Shown here piece after piece: positions 37,464 through 48,881 of a DNA stretch of 64,000 bases; the stretch's first letter is position 1; each line of letters starts with the position of its first letter. The notes below the pieces were generated by a model, which was not told the origin of the DNA, made no database searches, and saw nothing but the letters and a program-made list of their open reading frames with translations. The stretch comes from Altererythrobacter xiamenensis. Lineage in GTDB: Bacteria > Pseudomonadota > Alphaproteobacteria > Sphingomonadales > Sphingomonadaceae. Location of the stretch: the NCBI RefSeq assembly GCF_900177715.1, contig NZ_FXWG01000003.1:62001-126000 (forward strand). Direction: 5' to 3'. A program made the position numbers and the translations under genes.

Positions 37464-38833
37464 TCGTCATTTCGAACCGTGTCGCAGTGCCAAAGGCGCG
37501 CGGTGCGGCGGGTGCACAAGGCGGCCTGGCGGGCGCGCTTCAGGCGGCATTGAAGCGAAACAAGGGTTTGTGGTTCGGTTGGTCGGGCAAGGAGGTCGAA
37601 AACCCTTCCGCAGAGCCTGACGTCCAGACATCCGACGGCGTCACCACCGCAACGATCGACCTCAAGCATCAGGATATCGAGGAATATTATAGCGGTTACG
37701 CCAACTCCACGCTTTGGCCGCTTTTCCACTATCGCATCGACCTGACGGAGTATGAACGCGAAACCGGGATCGGTTACGAGCGGGTCAACGATCTTTTCGC
37801 AAATACCGCCGCCCCGCTGATCGAGCCCGATGACCTCGTCTGGGTGCATGATTATCACTTCGTCCCGCTGGGCGAGCGCCTCCGCCGGCAGGGCATCAAG
37901 AACCGTCTCGGCTTCTTCCTGCATACGCCCTGGCCGCCGACACGCCTGCTGGTGTCGCTGCCCTATCACGAGCGCCTGGTGCGCTCCCTGCTCGAATATG
38001 ACGTGGTCGGTTTCCAGTGCGACGAATGGCTCGAAAGCTTCCTGCATTATTGCCGCAAGGAACTGGGCGCGGATGTAAACGAGGATACGGGCGAGATACG
38101 GCTCGATGATCGCAAGGTGCTCGCCCGGTCCTATCCGATCGGTATCGACTATGCCCATTTCACCGGCTCGGGTGACAGCGGCGAAGCGCGCCAGGCCGAG
38201 CAGCGCGTCATATCGAGTACGCGGCGACGCATTGCGATGATCGGGGTCGACCGGCTCGATTATTCCAAAGGGCTGCCGGAGAAGATGGACGGCTTCGCCC
38301 GTTTTCTCGAGCGTAATCCCGGGCGCAACCAGGACATCGTGTTCATCCAGATCGCCCCGCCGAGCCGCGAAGGTCTCGAATCCTATCAGCAGATCAGGGA
38401 AGAGCTCGAACAGAAAACCGGCCAGATCAACGGCGCGCATTCGCGCATCGATCTCGTGCCCATCCGCTACGTGAACGAGGGGCATTCGATGGCGGAGCTC
38501 TACGGTATCTACCGGGCGTCCAAGATCGGCTTCGTCACTCCGCTGAGAGACGGGATGAACCTCGTCGCGAAAGAGTATGTCGCAGCGCAGGACCCGGAGG
38601 ATCCGGGCGTTTTGATCTTGTCACAGTTCGCCGGGGCGGCCCAGCAGCTCGACGAAGCGGTGATGGTCAATCCACACAGCCCGGACGATATCGCACGGGC
38701 TATCCGCAAGGCACTCGATATGCCTTTGGACGAGCGCAAGCGGCGCTGGGAAAAACTGCATGCCAGCGTGCGCGACGATGACATCGCGAAGTGGACGCAG
38801 AACTTCGTGACCGACCTGGAAAACGCCGGCTAG
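37451..38833 (+). CDS. otsA: Trehalose-6-phosphate synthase
   Basis: This 460-residue GT20 glycosyltransferase joins UDP- or GDP-glucose to glucose 6-phosphate. RLIVISNRVAVPK opens it, GGLAGAL is the donor-loop glycine motif, and VDRLDYSKGLPEK provides phosphate-binding residues. VTPLRDGMNLVAKEYVAAQ is the C-terminal nucleotide-sugar signature. With otsB it forms the complete OtsA-OtsB route to trehalose. The ATG at 37451 lies in the second copy of a 16-base duplication, so reinitiation after the GH15 stop may set its level. Confidence 0.96.
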   Translation: MSRLIVISNRVAVPKARGAAGAQGGLAGALQAALKRNKGLWFGWSGKEVENPSAEPDVQTSDGVTTATIDLKHQDIEEYYSGYANSTLWPLFHYRIDLTEYERETGIGYERVNDLFANTAAPLIEPDDLVWVHDYHFVPLGERLRRQGIKNRLGFFLHTPWPPTRLLVSLPYHERLVRSLLEYDVVGFQCDEWLESFLHYCRKELGADVNEDTGEIRLDDRKVLARSYPIGIDYAHFTGSGDSGEARQAEQRVISSTRRRIAMIGVDRLDYSKGLPEKMDGFARFLERNPGRNQDIVFIQIAPPSREGLESYQQIREELEQKTGQINGAHSRIDLVPIRYVNEGHSMAELYGIYRASKIGFVTPLRDGMNLVAKEYVAAQDPEDPGVLILSQFAGAAQQLDEAVMVNPHSPDDIARAIRKALDMPLDERKRRWEKLHASVRDDDIAKWTQNFVTDLENAG

Positions 38834-38857
38834 GCGGCGATCTTACGCGTCGCCGCC
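38833..38857. terminator. Hairpin between convergent otsA and typA
   Basis: GGCGGCGA (38833-38840) pairs perfectly with TCGCCGCC (38850-38857) around a nine-base loop, starting on the last base of the otsA stop and ending one base from the typA stop. There is no T-run on either side. It may act as a shared 3'-end hairpin for both convergent transcripts. Confidence 0.45.
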
Positions 38858-38858
38858 C

Positions 38859-40682
<1,824 letters not shown>

Positions 40683-40970
40683 GATTGGCCTTGGGTAGAG
40701 GGGTAGGGCGCCTTGTTGCGCCGCACAATTACGGGCGCCGTTAGCGGAAGCAGACACTTACGGCAAGTGGGCTGAGATAAAGAGACCTTCTTCTTCGGGC
40801 CGTCACACTGTGTCCCGCTTGCAACATGACATCAGGTAACCCCCGAAGTCATTGGCTTTCCAACTTGTTTAGCTCCCGCTGTCCCTCTAATCGGGCGCAG
40901 TTCAGACCGATCAACGCGCACTTGGGGATGTGCGTCGGCCCCTGACCCCCCGAGTGAGAGAGGAGTTTTC

Positions 40971-43631
40971 ATGCGTTCGTTTATTTCCGGTTCTGCCGGT
41001 TCCAACCGCTATGCCCTGCTTGCAGGCGCTGCTGCTGTAGCCCTGTCCCTTCCTGGCGCTGCCTTTGCCCAGGATCAGGAACTGGCTGAGCCCGATGCCG
41101 ACGAGATGCCGCTCGAAACCGAAGAGCAGGACCTCGGCAACGTCATCGTCGTCACCGCGACCAAACGTGAGCAGACGCTTCAGGAAACCCCGATTTCGGT
41201 CAGCGTCACCAGCGGCGAAACGCTGCAGCAGGCGCAGATCCGCGACGTGCTCGACCTGCAGACCGTTACCCCGTCGCTGCGCGTCAGCCAGCTGCAGACC
41301 TCGTCGGCCTCGACTTTCATCATTCGCGGCTTCGGCAATGGCGATAACAACTTCGGCATCGAACCGTCGGTCGGTGTCTTCATCGACGGCGTATTCCGCT
41401 CGCGTTCGGCCGCGGCCCTGTCCGACCTTCCCAACGTCCAGCGCATCGAAGTTCTCAACGGTCCGCAATCGACGCTGTTCGGCAAGAACGCTTCGGCTGG
41501 CGTTATCTCGGTCGTGACGCGCGAACCGCAGTTCACTTTCGGCGGAAGCGTCGAAGCGGTTTACGGCAACTACAACACCTTCGTGCTCAAGGGTGACGTA
41601 ACCGGCCCGATTACCGACACGGTCGCCTTCTCGCTCGACGGCAGCTATCAGCGCCGTGACGGCTACGCCAAGATCGTGAACCTCGACGAGGACATCAACG
41701 ATCGCAATCGCTGGTCCACGCGCGCCCAGCTGCTGTTCGAACCGAGCCCCGACCTCAAGATCCGCGCGATCGCCGACTATTCGCGCATTGACGAAGTGTG
41801 CTGCCAGGTCGGCACGCTGATCGCCGGGCCCGCGGCAGGTGCGATCACCGCGTTGGGCGGTCAGTTCAGCCCGCCGAGCGACTTCTTCGAGTACGAAAGC
41901 TATCTCAACCAGGTACCGACCAACGAAGTCGACAATTACGGCGCTTCGATCCAGGCGGACTGGAATATCGGCGCGTTCACGCTGACCTCGATCACGGCCT
42001 ATCGCGAACTCGAAAACTTCTTCGAATCCGATATCGATTTCGCCAGCGTGGACAACTCGACCGAGTTCCGCGACCAGAAGGTCGAGACCTTCACCCAGGA
42101 ATTCCGCCTGACGTCGGACTTCGACGGTCCGCTGAACTTCCTGCTCGGCGGCTTCTATTTCGACGAGACGATCTCGCAGGAAAGCGGCCTTCGTAACGGA
42201 ACGCAGATCCGCGACTTCTTCGAACTCCTTGCCGGAGCCGATCCGGTGGCGGTCCTGACGGGTCAGCCAAGCCTCTTCAACGCGGTTGAAGCAGGTCTCG
42301 GCCTGCCGCAGGAAAGCATCTTCGGCACCGCGCTGCTCAGCGATGAGCGCTTTGGCTTCGACAACACCGCATGGTCGGTCTTCGGCACGATCGATTTCGA
42401 ACCGTTCGACGGTCTCGTTTTCACAGTCGGCGGCAACTATACCGACGACAAGAAGGACTTCGAACTCAGCCAGACGAGCTTCGATCCGCTTGCGAATATC
42501 AATCTGGTCGATGCCTTCATCGTCGGGGGTATCGCCCAGGCGCTCGCCATCCCGCCGAGCCAGGTGACGCCGGATGTCATCAACGGATTTGCGACCAATC
42601 CGGCAACTGCACCGTTCTTTGCAGGAATCGCGGCCGCGGCGGTTGATCCGGCGCAGAACCAGCTGCTGGCGCTCCAGCCGTTCCAGTTCATCCCGCCCTT
42701 CCTCGACGTGCCGAACGCCGTGGAAGACGGGAAGACCCGTGACGACAAGTTCACCTACCTGCTGCGTGCTGCCTATCAGATCTCGAACGAGGTCAATGTG
42801 TACGCAAGCTACGCAACCGGCTTCAAGGCGAGCTCGATCAACCTGTCGCGTGACAGCCGTCCGCTGAACACCGACTACATCGCCGGGCCGCGCGGTTCGA
42901 CGATCCTTGCGCCGTCCTCGCCGATCCGCGACGCAGGTTTGGCAGTTCCTAACCTGTCGACCGGTTCACGCTTTGCCGGACCGGAGGAAACCGAGGTCTA
43001 CGAAGTCGGCCTCAAGGCACAATGGCCGGGCTTCGGTTTCAACCTCGCCCTGTTCGACCAGACGATCGAAGGCTTCCAGAGCTTTGCCTTCACCGGAACG
43101 GGCTTTGCCCTGCGCAACGCGGGTAAGCAGTCGGTCAAGGGCTTCGAGTTTGACGCGACGGCAACGCCGACCGATGGTCTCGTGCTGACCTTCGCGTTGA
43201 CGCACCTCGATCCGCTGTATGACGACTTCCCGGGCAGCGTGCTCGGCGACCTGACCGGTCAGCGTCCGGGTGGCATTCCGTCGTGGGCTATCGCCACCAG
43301 CGCGACCTACACCCACGAGTGGGACAGCGGCACCCGTTTGATCACCCGCGTCGACTACAACCATGAGTCGAACACGGACATCAACAACGGCCTGCCAACC
43401 TATAACGCTCAGCTCGGCAACACCGAGATCTTCCGCCGTGAAGTCAACCTGGTGAACGGGTCGATGACGCTGGCCCTGAACAACGGCCTCGAAGTGGGCG
43501 GTTACGTGCGTAACCTGTTCAACGATCAGTACATTCTGACGGTCTTCGACGGCGTTGCCCAGGCAGGTACGGTTCTCGGCTATCCCAGCCAGCCGCGCAC
43601 CTATGGCGGTGTCGTACGCTTCAAGTTCTGA
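40971..43631 (+). CDS. TonB-dependent outer-membrane receptor
   Basis: This 886-residue protein has a signal peptide ending near GAAFAQ, a TonB-box-like stretch (NVIVVTATKREQTLQETP), a plug domain with IRGFGNGDNNFGIEPSVGVF and VEVLNGPQSTLFGKNASAG-type motifs, and a 22-strand barrel ending in the classic aromatic terminus (VVRFKF). The barrel is large, with long inserted loops. GAGAGGAG precedes the ATG. A small leader hairpin (40916-40935) lies upstream. The 288-base gap before it, shared with divergent typA, shows nothing else clear. The transported compound is unknown; astD lies convergent downstream. Confidence 0.94.
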   Translation: MRSFISGSAGSNRYALLAGAAAVALSLPGAAFAQDQELAEPDADEMPLETEEQDLGNVIVVTATKREQTLQETPISVSVTSGETLQQAQIRDVLDLQTVTPSLRVSQLQTSSASTFIIRGFGNGDNNFGIEPSVGVFIDGVFRSRSAAALSDLPNVQRIEVLNGPQSTLFGKNASAGVISVVTREPQFTFGGSVEAVYGNYNTFVLKGDVTGPITDTVAFSLDGSYQRRDGYAKIVNLDEDINDRNRWSTRAQLLFEPSPDLKIRAIADYSRIDEVCCQVGTLIAGPAAGAITALGGQFSPPSDFFEYESYLNQVPTNEVDNYGASIQADWNIGAFTLTSITAYRELENFFESDIDFASVDNSTEFRDQKVETFTQEFRLTSDFDGPLNFLLGGFYFDETISQESGLRNGTQIRDFFELLAGADPVAVLTGQPSLFNAVEAGLGLPQESIFGTALLSDERFGFDNTAWSVFGTIDFEPFDGLVFTVGGNYTDDKKDFELSQTSFDPLANINLVDAFIVGGIAQALAIPPSQVTPDVINGFATNPATAPFFAGIAAAAVDPAQNQLLALQPFQFIPPFLDVPNAVEDGKTRDDKFTYLLRAAYQISNEVNVYASYATGFKASSINLSRDSRPLNTDYIAGPRGSTILAPSSPIRDAGLAVPNLSTGSRFAGPEETEVYEVGLKAQWPGFGFNLALFDQTIEGFQSFAFTGTGFALRNAGKQSVKGFEFDATATPTDGLVLTFALTHLDPLYDDFPGSVLGDLTGQRPGGIPSWAIATSATYTHEWDSGTRLITRVDYNHESNTDINNGLPTYNAQLGNTEIFRREVNLVNGSMTLALNNGLEVGGYVRNLFNDQYILTVFDGVAQAGTVLGYPSQPRTYGGVVRFKF

Positions 43632-43655
43632 TCCTCACGGATCATCGAAAACAGG

Positions 43656-43684
43656 AAGGGGTCGGTGAAAGCCGGCCCCTTTTT
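43656..43684 (+). terminator. Rho-independent terminator of the TonB receptor gene
   Basis: AAGGGGTCGG (43656-43665) pairs with CCGGCCCCTT (43672-43681), with one G-T pair and a TGAAAG loop, and a T-run follows (43680-43684). It lies 25 bases after the stop codon. This is the best intrinsic terminator in the window. Confidence 0.85.
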
Positions 43685-43744
43685 GCGTCTGCCAGCGGGC
43701 TGGTGATCGAATGATCTCTTTTCGCAGGGGGTCTGCGCCGGCGG

Positions 43745-45160
43745 TTAGTCTTCTGCGAGGCCGACGCCGATTGTGGCGCGGGGCTGGTCCATTTCGGTGC
43801 TGGCGACCGGATAGGCGCAATAGTCCGCCGCATAATAGGCCGCCGGGCGATGGTTGCCCGACAGGCCCACGCCGCCGAACGGTGCCTTTGAAGAGGCGCC
43901 GTTGGTCGGGCGGTTCCAGTTGATGATCCCGGCGCGAACATTGGCCCAGAACCGGTTGTAGTCCTGCGGGCTGCCGCCGATCAGCGAGGCGGAGAGACCG
44001 AAGCGCGTATTGTTCGCCTCGCGGATTGCCGCGTCGAAATCGCTCACCCGAATGACCTGGAGGATCGGTCCGAACAGCTCGACGTCGGGCCGATCCTGCA
44101 TGTTCGTGACGTCGATGATGCCGGGCGTGAGGAAGGGGCGGTGGTTATTCTCGCGCCGCATATGCTTGAGCACCTTGCCGCCATGCGTCAGCAGGTGGAC
44201 GAAGCTCTCCTGAAGGCGTGTCGCAATTTCATTGTCGATCACCGGGCCCATGAATGGCTGCGGCTCGTCGAACGGCGCGCCGACGATCAGCTTGTCCGTC
44301 AGTTTGAGCAGTTCGTCCATCAGCGGGGCGTAGAGATGCTCCAGCACCACCAGACGGCGCGCAGCGGTGCAGCGCTGACCGGCAGAGGTGAAGGCCGATT
44401 GCACGATCAGCACTGCTGCCTCGTGCAGTTTCGGCGTGTCGATCACGACGATCGGGTTGTTGCCACCCATTTCCAGCGCGACGATCTTGGCCGGGTTGCC
44501 CGATAGCGTCTTGTTGATCGCGATGCCGCCCTGGAGCGATCCTGTGAACAGGACACCGTCGATATTCGCGTTGGAGATCAGGCGTTTGCCTTCCTCGACA
44601 CCGCCGACCACCATCTGGATGACATCTTCGGGCACTCCGGCCTTGTGGAACAGCTTCACCAGAAACTCGCCGGTCGCGAGTGTCTTCTCGCTCGGCTTGA
44701 ACAGCACCGTATTGCCGGCGATCAGCGCGGGTACGATGTGGCCGTTGGGAAGGTGCGCCGGGAAGTTGTAGGGGCCCAGCACGACCATCACGCCATGCGG
44801 TTTGTGTCTGACGGCGGCTGTGCCTTGAAGTGCGCTGTCGAGCCGCTTCTTGCCCGTGCGTTCTGCATAGGCACCGACCGAGATTTCGACCTTTCCAATC
44901 ACCGAGTCCACCTCGGTACGGGCTTCCCAGAGCGGTTTGCCCGTTTCGCGCGCGATCAGATTGGCAAACTCGTCGGCTGCGGCGCGCACTTCATTGGCGA
45001 AGCGACGGACGATCTCGATACGGTTGGCAAGCGGTTGAGAAGCCCATTCGGGAAACGCCCTTCGCGCGTTCTGGACGCACAACCCGATGTCACTGACATC
45101 GCCCTGCCAGAATGCCTGCCCTGTCGCGGGCTCGGTAGAAATGAACTCTTTTATTTCCAC
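43745..45160 (-). CDS. astD: N-succinylglutamate 5-semialdehyde dehydrogenase
   Basis: This 471-residue aldehyde dehydrogenase fits AstD of the arginine succinyltransferase pathway, which oxidises succinylglutamate semialdehyde to succinylglutamate. LGPYNFPAHLPNGHIVPAL, the general base in ALEMGGNNP, the nucleophile in SAGQRCTAARRL and ELFGPILQVIRVSDFDAA are AstD-like. The PTNGASSKAPFGGVGLSGNH ending is strongly typical of this subfamily. The other ast genes are not in the window. selO lies upstream on the same strand with 76 bases between. Confidence 0.88.
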   Translation of the reverse strand: MEIKEFISTEPATGQAFWQGDVSDIGLCVQNARRAFPEWASQPLANRIEIVRRFANEVRAAADEFANLIARETGKPLWEARTEVDSVIGKVEISVGAYAERTGKKRLDSALQGTAAVRHKPHGVMVVLGPYNFPAHLPNGHIVPALIAGNTVLFKPSEKTLATGEFLVKLFHKAGVPEDVIQMVVGGVEEGKRLISNANIDGVLFTGSLQGGIAINKTLSGNPAKIVALEMGGNNPIVVIDTPKLHEAAVLIVQSAFTSAGQRCTAARRLVVLEHLYAPLMDELLKLTDKLIVGAPFDEPQPFMGPVIDNEIATRLQESFVHLLTHGGKVLKHMRRENNHRPFLTPGIIDVTNMQDRPDVELFGPILQVIRVSDFDAAIREANNTRFGLSASLIGGSPQDYNRFWANVRAGIINWNRPTNGASSKAPFGGVGLSGNHRPAAYYAADYCAYPVASTEMDQPRATIGVGLAED

Positions 45161-45236
45161 TCCGGGCTTCCCGTCCCTGTTGTTTGTTGCGTTAGTCGCC
45201 TCGACCCGATTTGAAAAGCTCCATGTCCCTCATATG

Positions 45237-46637
45237 TCAGGGCAAATGACCTGCCGGTTCGGGCGGCTCGCCATGCGCTGCACCCATTCGGCGCACCAGC
45301 GCGATCTTTTCCTCCAGTGCGGACCAGTCGTCCCGCTCTGCGATCGCCGACCAGATTGTTTCCATCTCGTCGATCAGCATCGATTGCGGCGCGCCTTCCT
45401 CCCAGTATTCGTGCACGTCTTCTACGGCGCGGTAGTTAGCCAGCGCCTCACCCAACTCACCTGTGGCACGCCGGCCGCCGCGGTGCTCGTAAAAGAATGT
45501 ATCGGGCTGGACCTTGCTCTCGCGCATCGCCTGTTCGCACAGGGAGACGAGCTTTGCATCATCCTCGGCTCCGCGCGGCTCGATGCCCATCCGCCAGCAC
45601 CAGCGCCGGGCGATCGCCTCCATGTAGAGGGGGCCGAACCGGTTCATCGCCGCAAGCAGCGGATCGGCTTCGGTTAGCAGGCGAAGGGCAACAGCGAACT
45701 GACCGCAATTCCAGTGCAGTGCCTCGGGCTGACGGCCGAAGGAATAGAGACCGCTCTGATCGAAATAGGCGGCAGTGAAGCCCGGGTCCCACTCCGGCAA
45801 CCAACGCCATGGGCCATAGTCGAAGCTTTCGCCCGAGATGTTCATGTTGTCGGTGTTGAGCACACCGTGAACGAAACCTGCGACCATGTAGCTGGCAGCG
45901 AGGTCCGCCATCCTCTCGACCACCTGGTGCATCAGGATGACAGCTGGCTCGTCACGGCCCGGCGCGTCCTCTGGTGGCGGAGGACCGGGAAACTGGGTGA
46001 GGCAGTAATCGACCAGCGCCGCCATATGCTCCTGTTCCTGCAGCGCAAGGAGGCGCTGAAAGGTACCTATGCGGATGTGACCGTGGCTGAGGCGAACCAT
46101 GACGGCCGATCGCGCGGGTGAGGGCTCGTCCCCGCGTTCCAGCTCTTCGCCCGTCTCGACGACGGAGAAAGTCTTGGAGGTGTAGACCCCTTGCGCTTCG
46201 AGCATTTCGGTTGCCAGGATTTCGCGCACGGCGCCCTTGAGCGTCAGGCGACCGTCCGCCGTCCGGCTATAGGGCGTGCGACCCGAACCCTTGGTCCCGA
46301 GATCCAGCAGGCGATCCGCTCCATCGCGCATCTGGGCGAACAGAAATCCTCGCCCGTCGCCGATATCTGGATTGTACACGCGGAACTGATGCCCGTGGTA
46401 TTTGAGAGCGAGCGGCTGCGGCAGGTTCGCTTCGAGCGGTTCGAAGCGACCGAAGTGCTGCCGCCATTGGTCGTCGGACAAATCACTCAGCCCGACAGCG
46501 GCGGCCCAGCGATCATTGCGAAAGCGCAGCTGTGTTTCGGGAAAATCGGCTGCGGTCACGGGATCTGCAATCCAGTCGGAAAGCTCCAGCAAGGCAGTGT
46601 CGGGCCGGTAATCGGCGGCTTGCGGTTCGGCGCGCAT
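45237..46637 (-). CDS. selO: Protein adenylyltransferase SelO (YdiU family)
   Basis: This 466-residue pseudokinase-fold enzyme transfers AMP to protein hydroxyls, as shown for family members. LALKYHGHQFRVYNPDIGDG and FAQMRDGADRLLDLGTKGSG contain the nucleotide-binding lysine and glycine-rich region, and VAGFVHGVLNTDNMNISGES holds the catalytic metal-binding residues. The protein ends in GEPPEPAGHLP and has no C-terminal cysteine or selenocysteine, unlike the E. coli protein and eukaryotic homologues, so the redox control of those proteins is probably absent here. The start at 46637 is the first reasonable ATG. Confidence 0.92.
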   Translation of the reverse strand: MRAEPQAADYRPDTALLELSDWIADPVTAADFPETQLRFRNDRWAAAVGLSDLSDDQWRQHFGRFEPLEANLPQPLALKYHGHQFRVYNPDIGDGRGFLFAQMRDGADRLLDLGTKGSGRTPYSRTADGRLTLKGAVREILATEMLEAQGVYTSKTFSVVETGEELERGDEPSPARSAVMVRLSHGHIRIGTFQRLLALQEQEHMAALVDYCLTQFPGPPPPEDAPGRDEPAVILMHQVVERMADLAASYMVAGFVHGVLNTDNMNISGESFDYGPWRWLPEWDPGFTAAYFDQSGLYSFGRQPEALHWNCGQFAVALRLLTEADPLLAAMNRFGPLYMEAIARRWCWRMGIEPRGAEDDAKLVSLCEQAMRESKVQPDTFFYEHRGGRRATGELGEALANYRAVEDVHEYWEEGAPQSMLIDEMETIWSAIAERDDWSALEEKIALVRRMGAAHGEPPEPAGHLP

Positions 46638-46651
46638 GTCGCGATAGTGGG

Positions 46652-46690
46652 GACTGCAGGGGGCAAGCGCAAGCGGGCAAGCCCCCAGTC
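46652..46690. promoter_or_regulatory. Bulged hairpin in the divergent selO/hydrolase gap
   Basis: GACTG (46652-46656) and GGGGC (46660-46664) pair with GCCCCCAGTC (46681-46690), leaving a three-base bulge. It fills much of the 89-base gap between two divergent starts. It could structure the leader of the hydrolase mRNA; no regulator is identified. Confidence 0.3.
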
Positions 46691-46726
46691 GCACATGAAC
46701 GCAATCCGGGAAGGCCCCCAACAAGC

Positions 46727-47605
46727 ATGGAATTGCCATATAGCGACCGTTTCTGGACTTCTCCGGACGGTCTCAAACTTCATTACCGCGAATATCCGGC
46801 AGCGGAGGGCGCCTCCGCTGATCGGCCGCCTGTATTCTGCATGCACGGCCTCACCCGCAACACACGGGACTTCGCCGACCTGGCCGAACATCTCGCAAGC
46901 GCCGGCTGGCGCGTGATCGTTCCCGACATGCGCGGACGCGGCGACAGCGACTATGCCAAGGATAGCGCGAGCTACAATCCGCTGACCTATGTTGCCGATA
47001 TCGAAGCCCTGCTGACAGATCAGGAGATCGAGCGGTTCGTATCAATCGGCACCTCGTTAGGCGGCTTGATGACGATGATGCTCGCGCTGGCGAAGCCCGG
47101 CCGGATCGCAGCCGCCGTCCTCAACGATATTGGCCCGGAGGTCGAGGCGGCAGGGATCGAGCGCATTTCGGGATATGTCGGACAAGGCGGGAGTTTCCCC
47201 ACCTGGATGCATGCCGCACGGCACCTTGCCGATGCCCACGGCGAGGCCTTTCCCGATTTCGCGCTCGAAGACTGGCTCGCCATGGCAAAGCGCACCATGG
47301 TGGTCGGCCAGAACGGGCGTATCGCTTTCGATTATGACATGGCGATTGCCGACCCCTTCAAGGAGGGCGGCGACAATGCCGCACCAGCGAACCTTTGGCC
47401 TGCGTTCGAGGCTCTCAAAGGCATTCCCTTGCTCTTGCTGCGCGGCGGACTCTCCGATCTCATCACGCCTGCGACTGTGGCGCGGATGGAGCAGCTGCAT
47501 GGTGATATGAAGACCGTCACGGTGCCGCGTGTCGGTCATGCACCGACACTCGACGAACCCGAGGCGCGCGAAGCCATTGATGCCTTGCTGGAGCGCGTTG
47601 AATGA
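46727..47605 (+). CDS. Alpha/beta hydrolase
   Basis: This 292-residue protein has FCMHGLTRNTRDFADLAEHL (oxyanion region), VPDMRGRGDSDYAKD, the nucleophile elbow SIGTSLGGLMTMM, an aspartate in RGGLSDLITP and a histidine in RVGHAPTLDEP, the full triad of a soluble alpha/beta hydrolase. There is no signal peptide. The substrate is unknown; esterase, lactonase or dienelactone-type activity are all possible. Its stop overlaps the glycosyltransferase start (ATGA, 47602-47605), so the two are coupled. Confidence 0.88.
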   Translation: MELPYSDRFWTSPDGLKLHYREYPAAEGASADRPPVFCMHGLTRNTRDFADLAEHLASAGWRVIVPDMRGRGDSDYAKDSASYNPLTYVADIEALLTDQEIERFVSIGTSLGGLMTMMLALAKPGRIAAAVLNDIGPEVEAAGIERISGYVGQGGSFPTWMHAARHLADAHGEAFPDFALEDWLAMAKRTMVVGQNGRIAFDYDMAIADPFKEGGDNAAPANLWPAFEALKGIPLLLLRGGLSDLITPATVARMEQLHGDMKTVTVPRVGHAPTLDEPEAREAIDALLERVE

Positions 47606-48747
47606 GCGGGGCCGCCGCTGAAACGCCCCGCGTTCTGCATTGCCATTCCAGTTTCAATCCCGGTGGGAAGGAGCTGCGCTGCGTCCAGCTGATCAATGCG
47701 TTCGGGCGCGGCCTCCGCCACTCGATCGTGTCGGGGATGGCGAATGCCACCGGGGCCGCAAAAGCGATCAAGCCGGGAATGCTGGTCGATTTTCCGGCGG
47801 ATTTTCCCGCGCTGCAGGGCAGACCGACCCCGGGTCGTCTCAAGGCAATCGCGCAGGCTCTGAAGCCCTATGACCTTGTCCTCACGTACAATTGGGGCGC
47901 GATCGACGTCGTCATGGCGCACACGCTGTTCAAGGATGCGCTTGGCCTTCCGCCGCTGATCCATCACGAAGATGGTTTCAACGAGGATGAGACGTCGAAA
48001 CGGAAATGGACGCGCAACTGGTACCGGCGCATCGCACTCGGCAAAGCAGCGGGGCTGGTGGTGCCTTCGGAGGTGCTCGAAGGCATTGCGCTCACCGAAT
48101 GGGAACAGCCCATCGGCAGGATCAAGCATATCCCGAACGGGATCGACACCGCAGCCTTCGCGAAGAAGCCGAAGCCCGACAGCCTGCGCAACCTGATCAA
48201 GCGCGATGGCGAGTGCTGGGTCGGGACAATGGCAGGGCTCAGGCCGGTCAAGCGGCTGCCCGCAATGGTTCGCGCAATCGCCGATCTCCCGCCGCAATGG
48301 CATCTCGTCATCGCGGGCGAAGGGTCGGAAAAGGATGCCATTCGTGCAGAAGCAGAGCGGCTCGAAATCGATCACCGCGTGCACTTGCCCGGACATGTCG
48401 ATGAACCGTCAAAGATCGTCGGCCTGTTCGATGTGTTTGCGCTCAGCTCCGCAAGCGAGCAATTCCCGATTTCGGTCGTCGAAGCGATGGCTGCCGGACT
48501 GCCGGTGGTCGCACCGGCCGTGGGTGACATCACGCAAATGGTCGCACCGGATAATGCGATCTACATCACACCAGCGGGCGACGAAGCTGCTTTTGCCGAT
48601 GCGCTTAGGGACTGCGCGCTGGATCCGGAATCGCGCGAAGCGGTCGGCGCGGCAAATCGCGAGAAGGCGAAGGCGGAGTATGACCAGAAGCGGATGATCG
48701 ATGCCTATCGGCGGCTCTATTCAAGTGCGCTGGGGCGCGAAATCTAA
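47602..48747 (+). CDS. Glycosyltransferase family 4-like protein
   Basis: This 381-residue GT-B enzyme has an N-terminal VLHCHSSFNPGGKELRCVQL acceptor-side region and a C-terminal nucleotide-sugar domain. The latter shows VGTMAGLRPVKRLPAMVRAI, LVIAGEGSEKDAIRAEAE, ASEQFPISVVEAMAAGLPVV and VGDITQMV, which includes the EX7E glutamates. It should add a sugar to a lipid, polysaccharide or small molecule at the cytoplasmic face. Coupling to a hydrolase gene gives no clear pathway. Confidence 0.9.
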   Translation: MSGAAAETPRVLHCHSSFNPGGKELRCVQLINAFGRGLRHSIVSGMANATGAAKAIKPGMLVDFPADFPALQGRPTPGRLKAIAQALKPYDLVLTYNWGAIDVVMAHTLFKDALGLPPLIHHEDGFNEDETSKRKWTRNWYRRIALGKAAGLVVPSEVLEGIALTEWEQPIGRIKHIPNGIDTAAFAKKPKPDSLRNLIKRDGECWVGTMAGLRPVKRLPAMVRAIADLPPQWHLVIAGEGSEKDAIRAEAERLEIDHRVHLPGHVDEPSKIVGLFDVFALSSASEQFPISVVEAMAAGLPVVAPAVGDITQMVAPDNAIYITPAGDEAAFADALRDCALDPESREAVGAANREKAKAEYDQKRMIDAYRRLYSSALGREI

Positions 48748-48881
48748 GAGGATGGAATGGCCCGTTCGCTTCACTTGCGGTTCAACTGACGGGGGACAGG
48801 GTGCCTGCGCCATTGCGGATATCGGCCGCCGTCCCTAAAAGCGGCGCCCGACACCGGACAAGCCTTAAGGAAAGAGCCCAA

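Noticed and set aside
40683-40970. Possible small RNA or riboswitch upstream of the TonB receptor
   Set aside because: Only small hairpins of five to six pairs are visible, and there is no conserved riboswitch core or tRNA-like fold that I can recognise.
45237-45300. Selenocysteine at the end of selO
   Set aside because: No in-frame TGA with a following SECIS-like hairpin is seen; the frame ends normally in TAA/TGA context without a late cysteine position.
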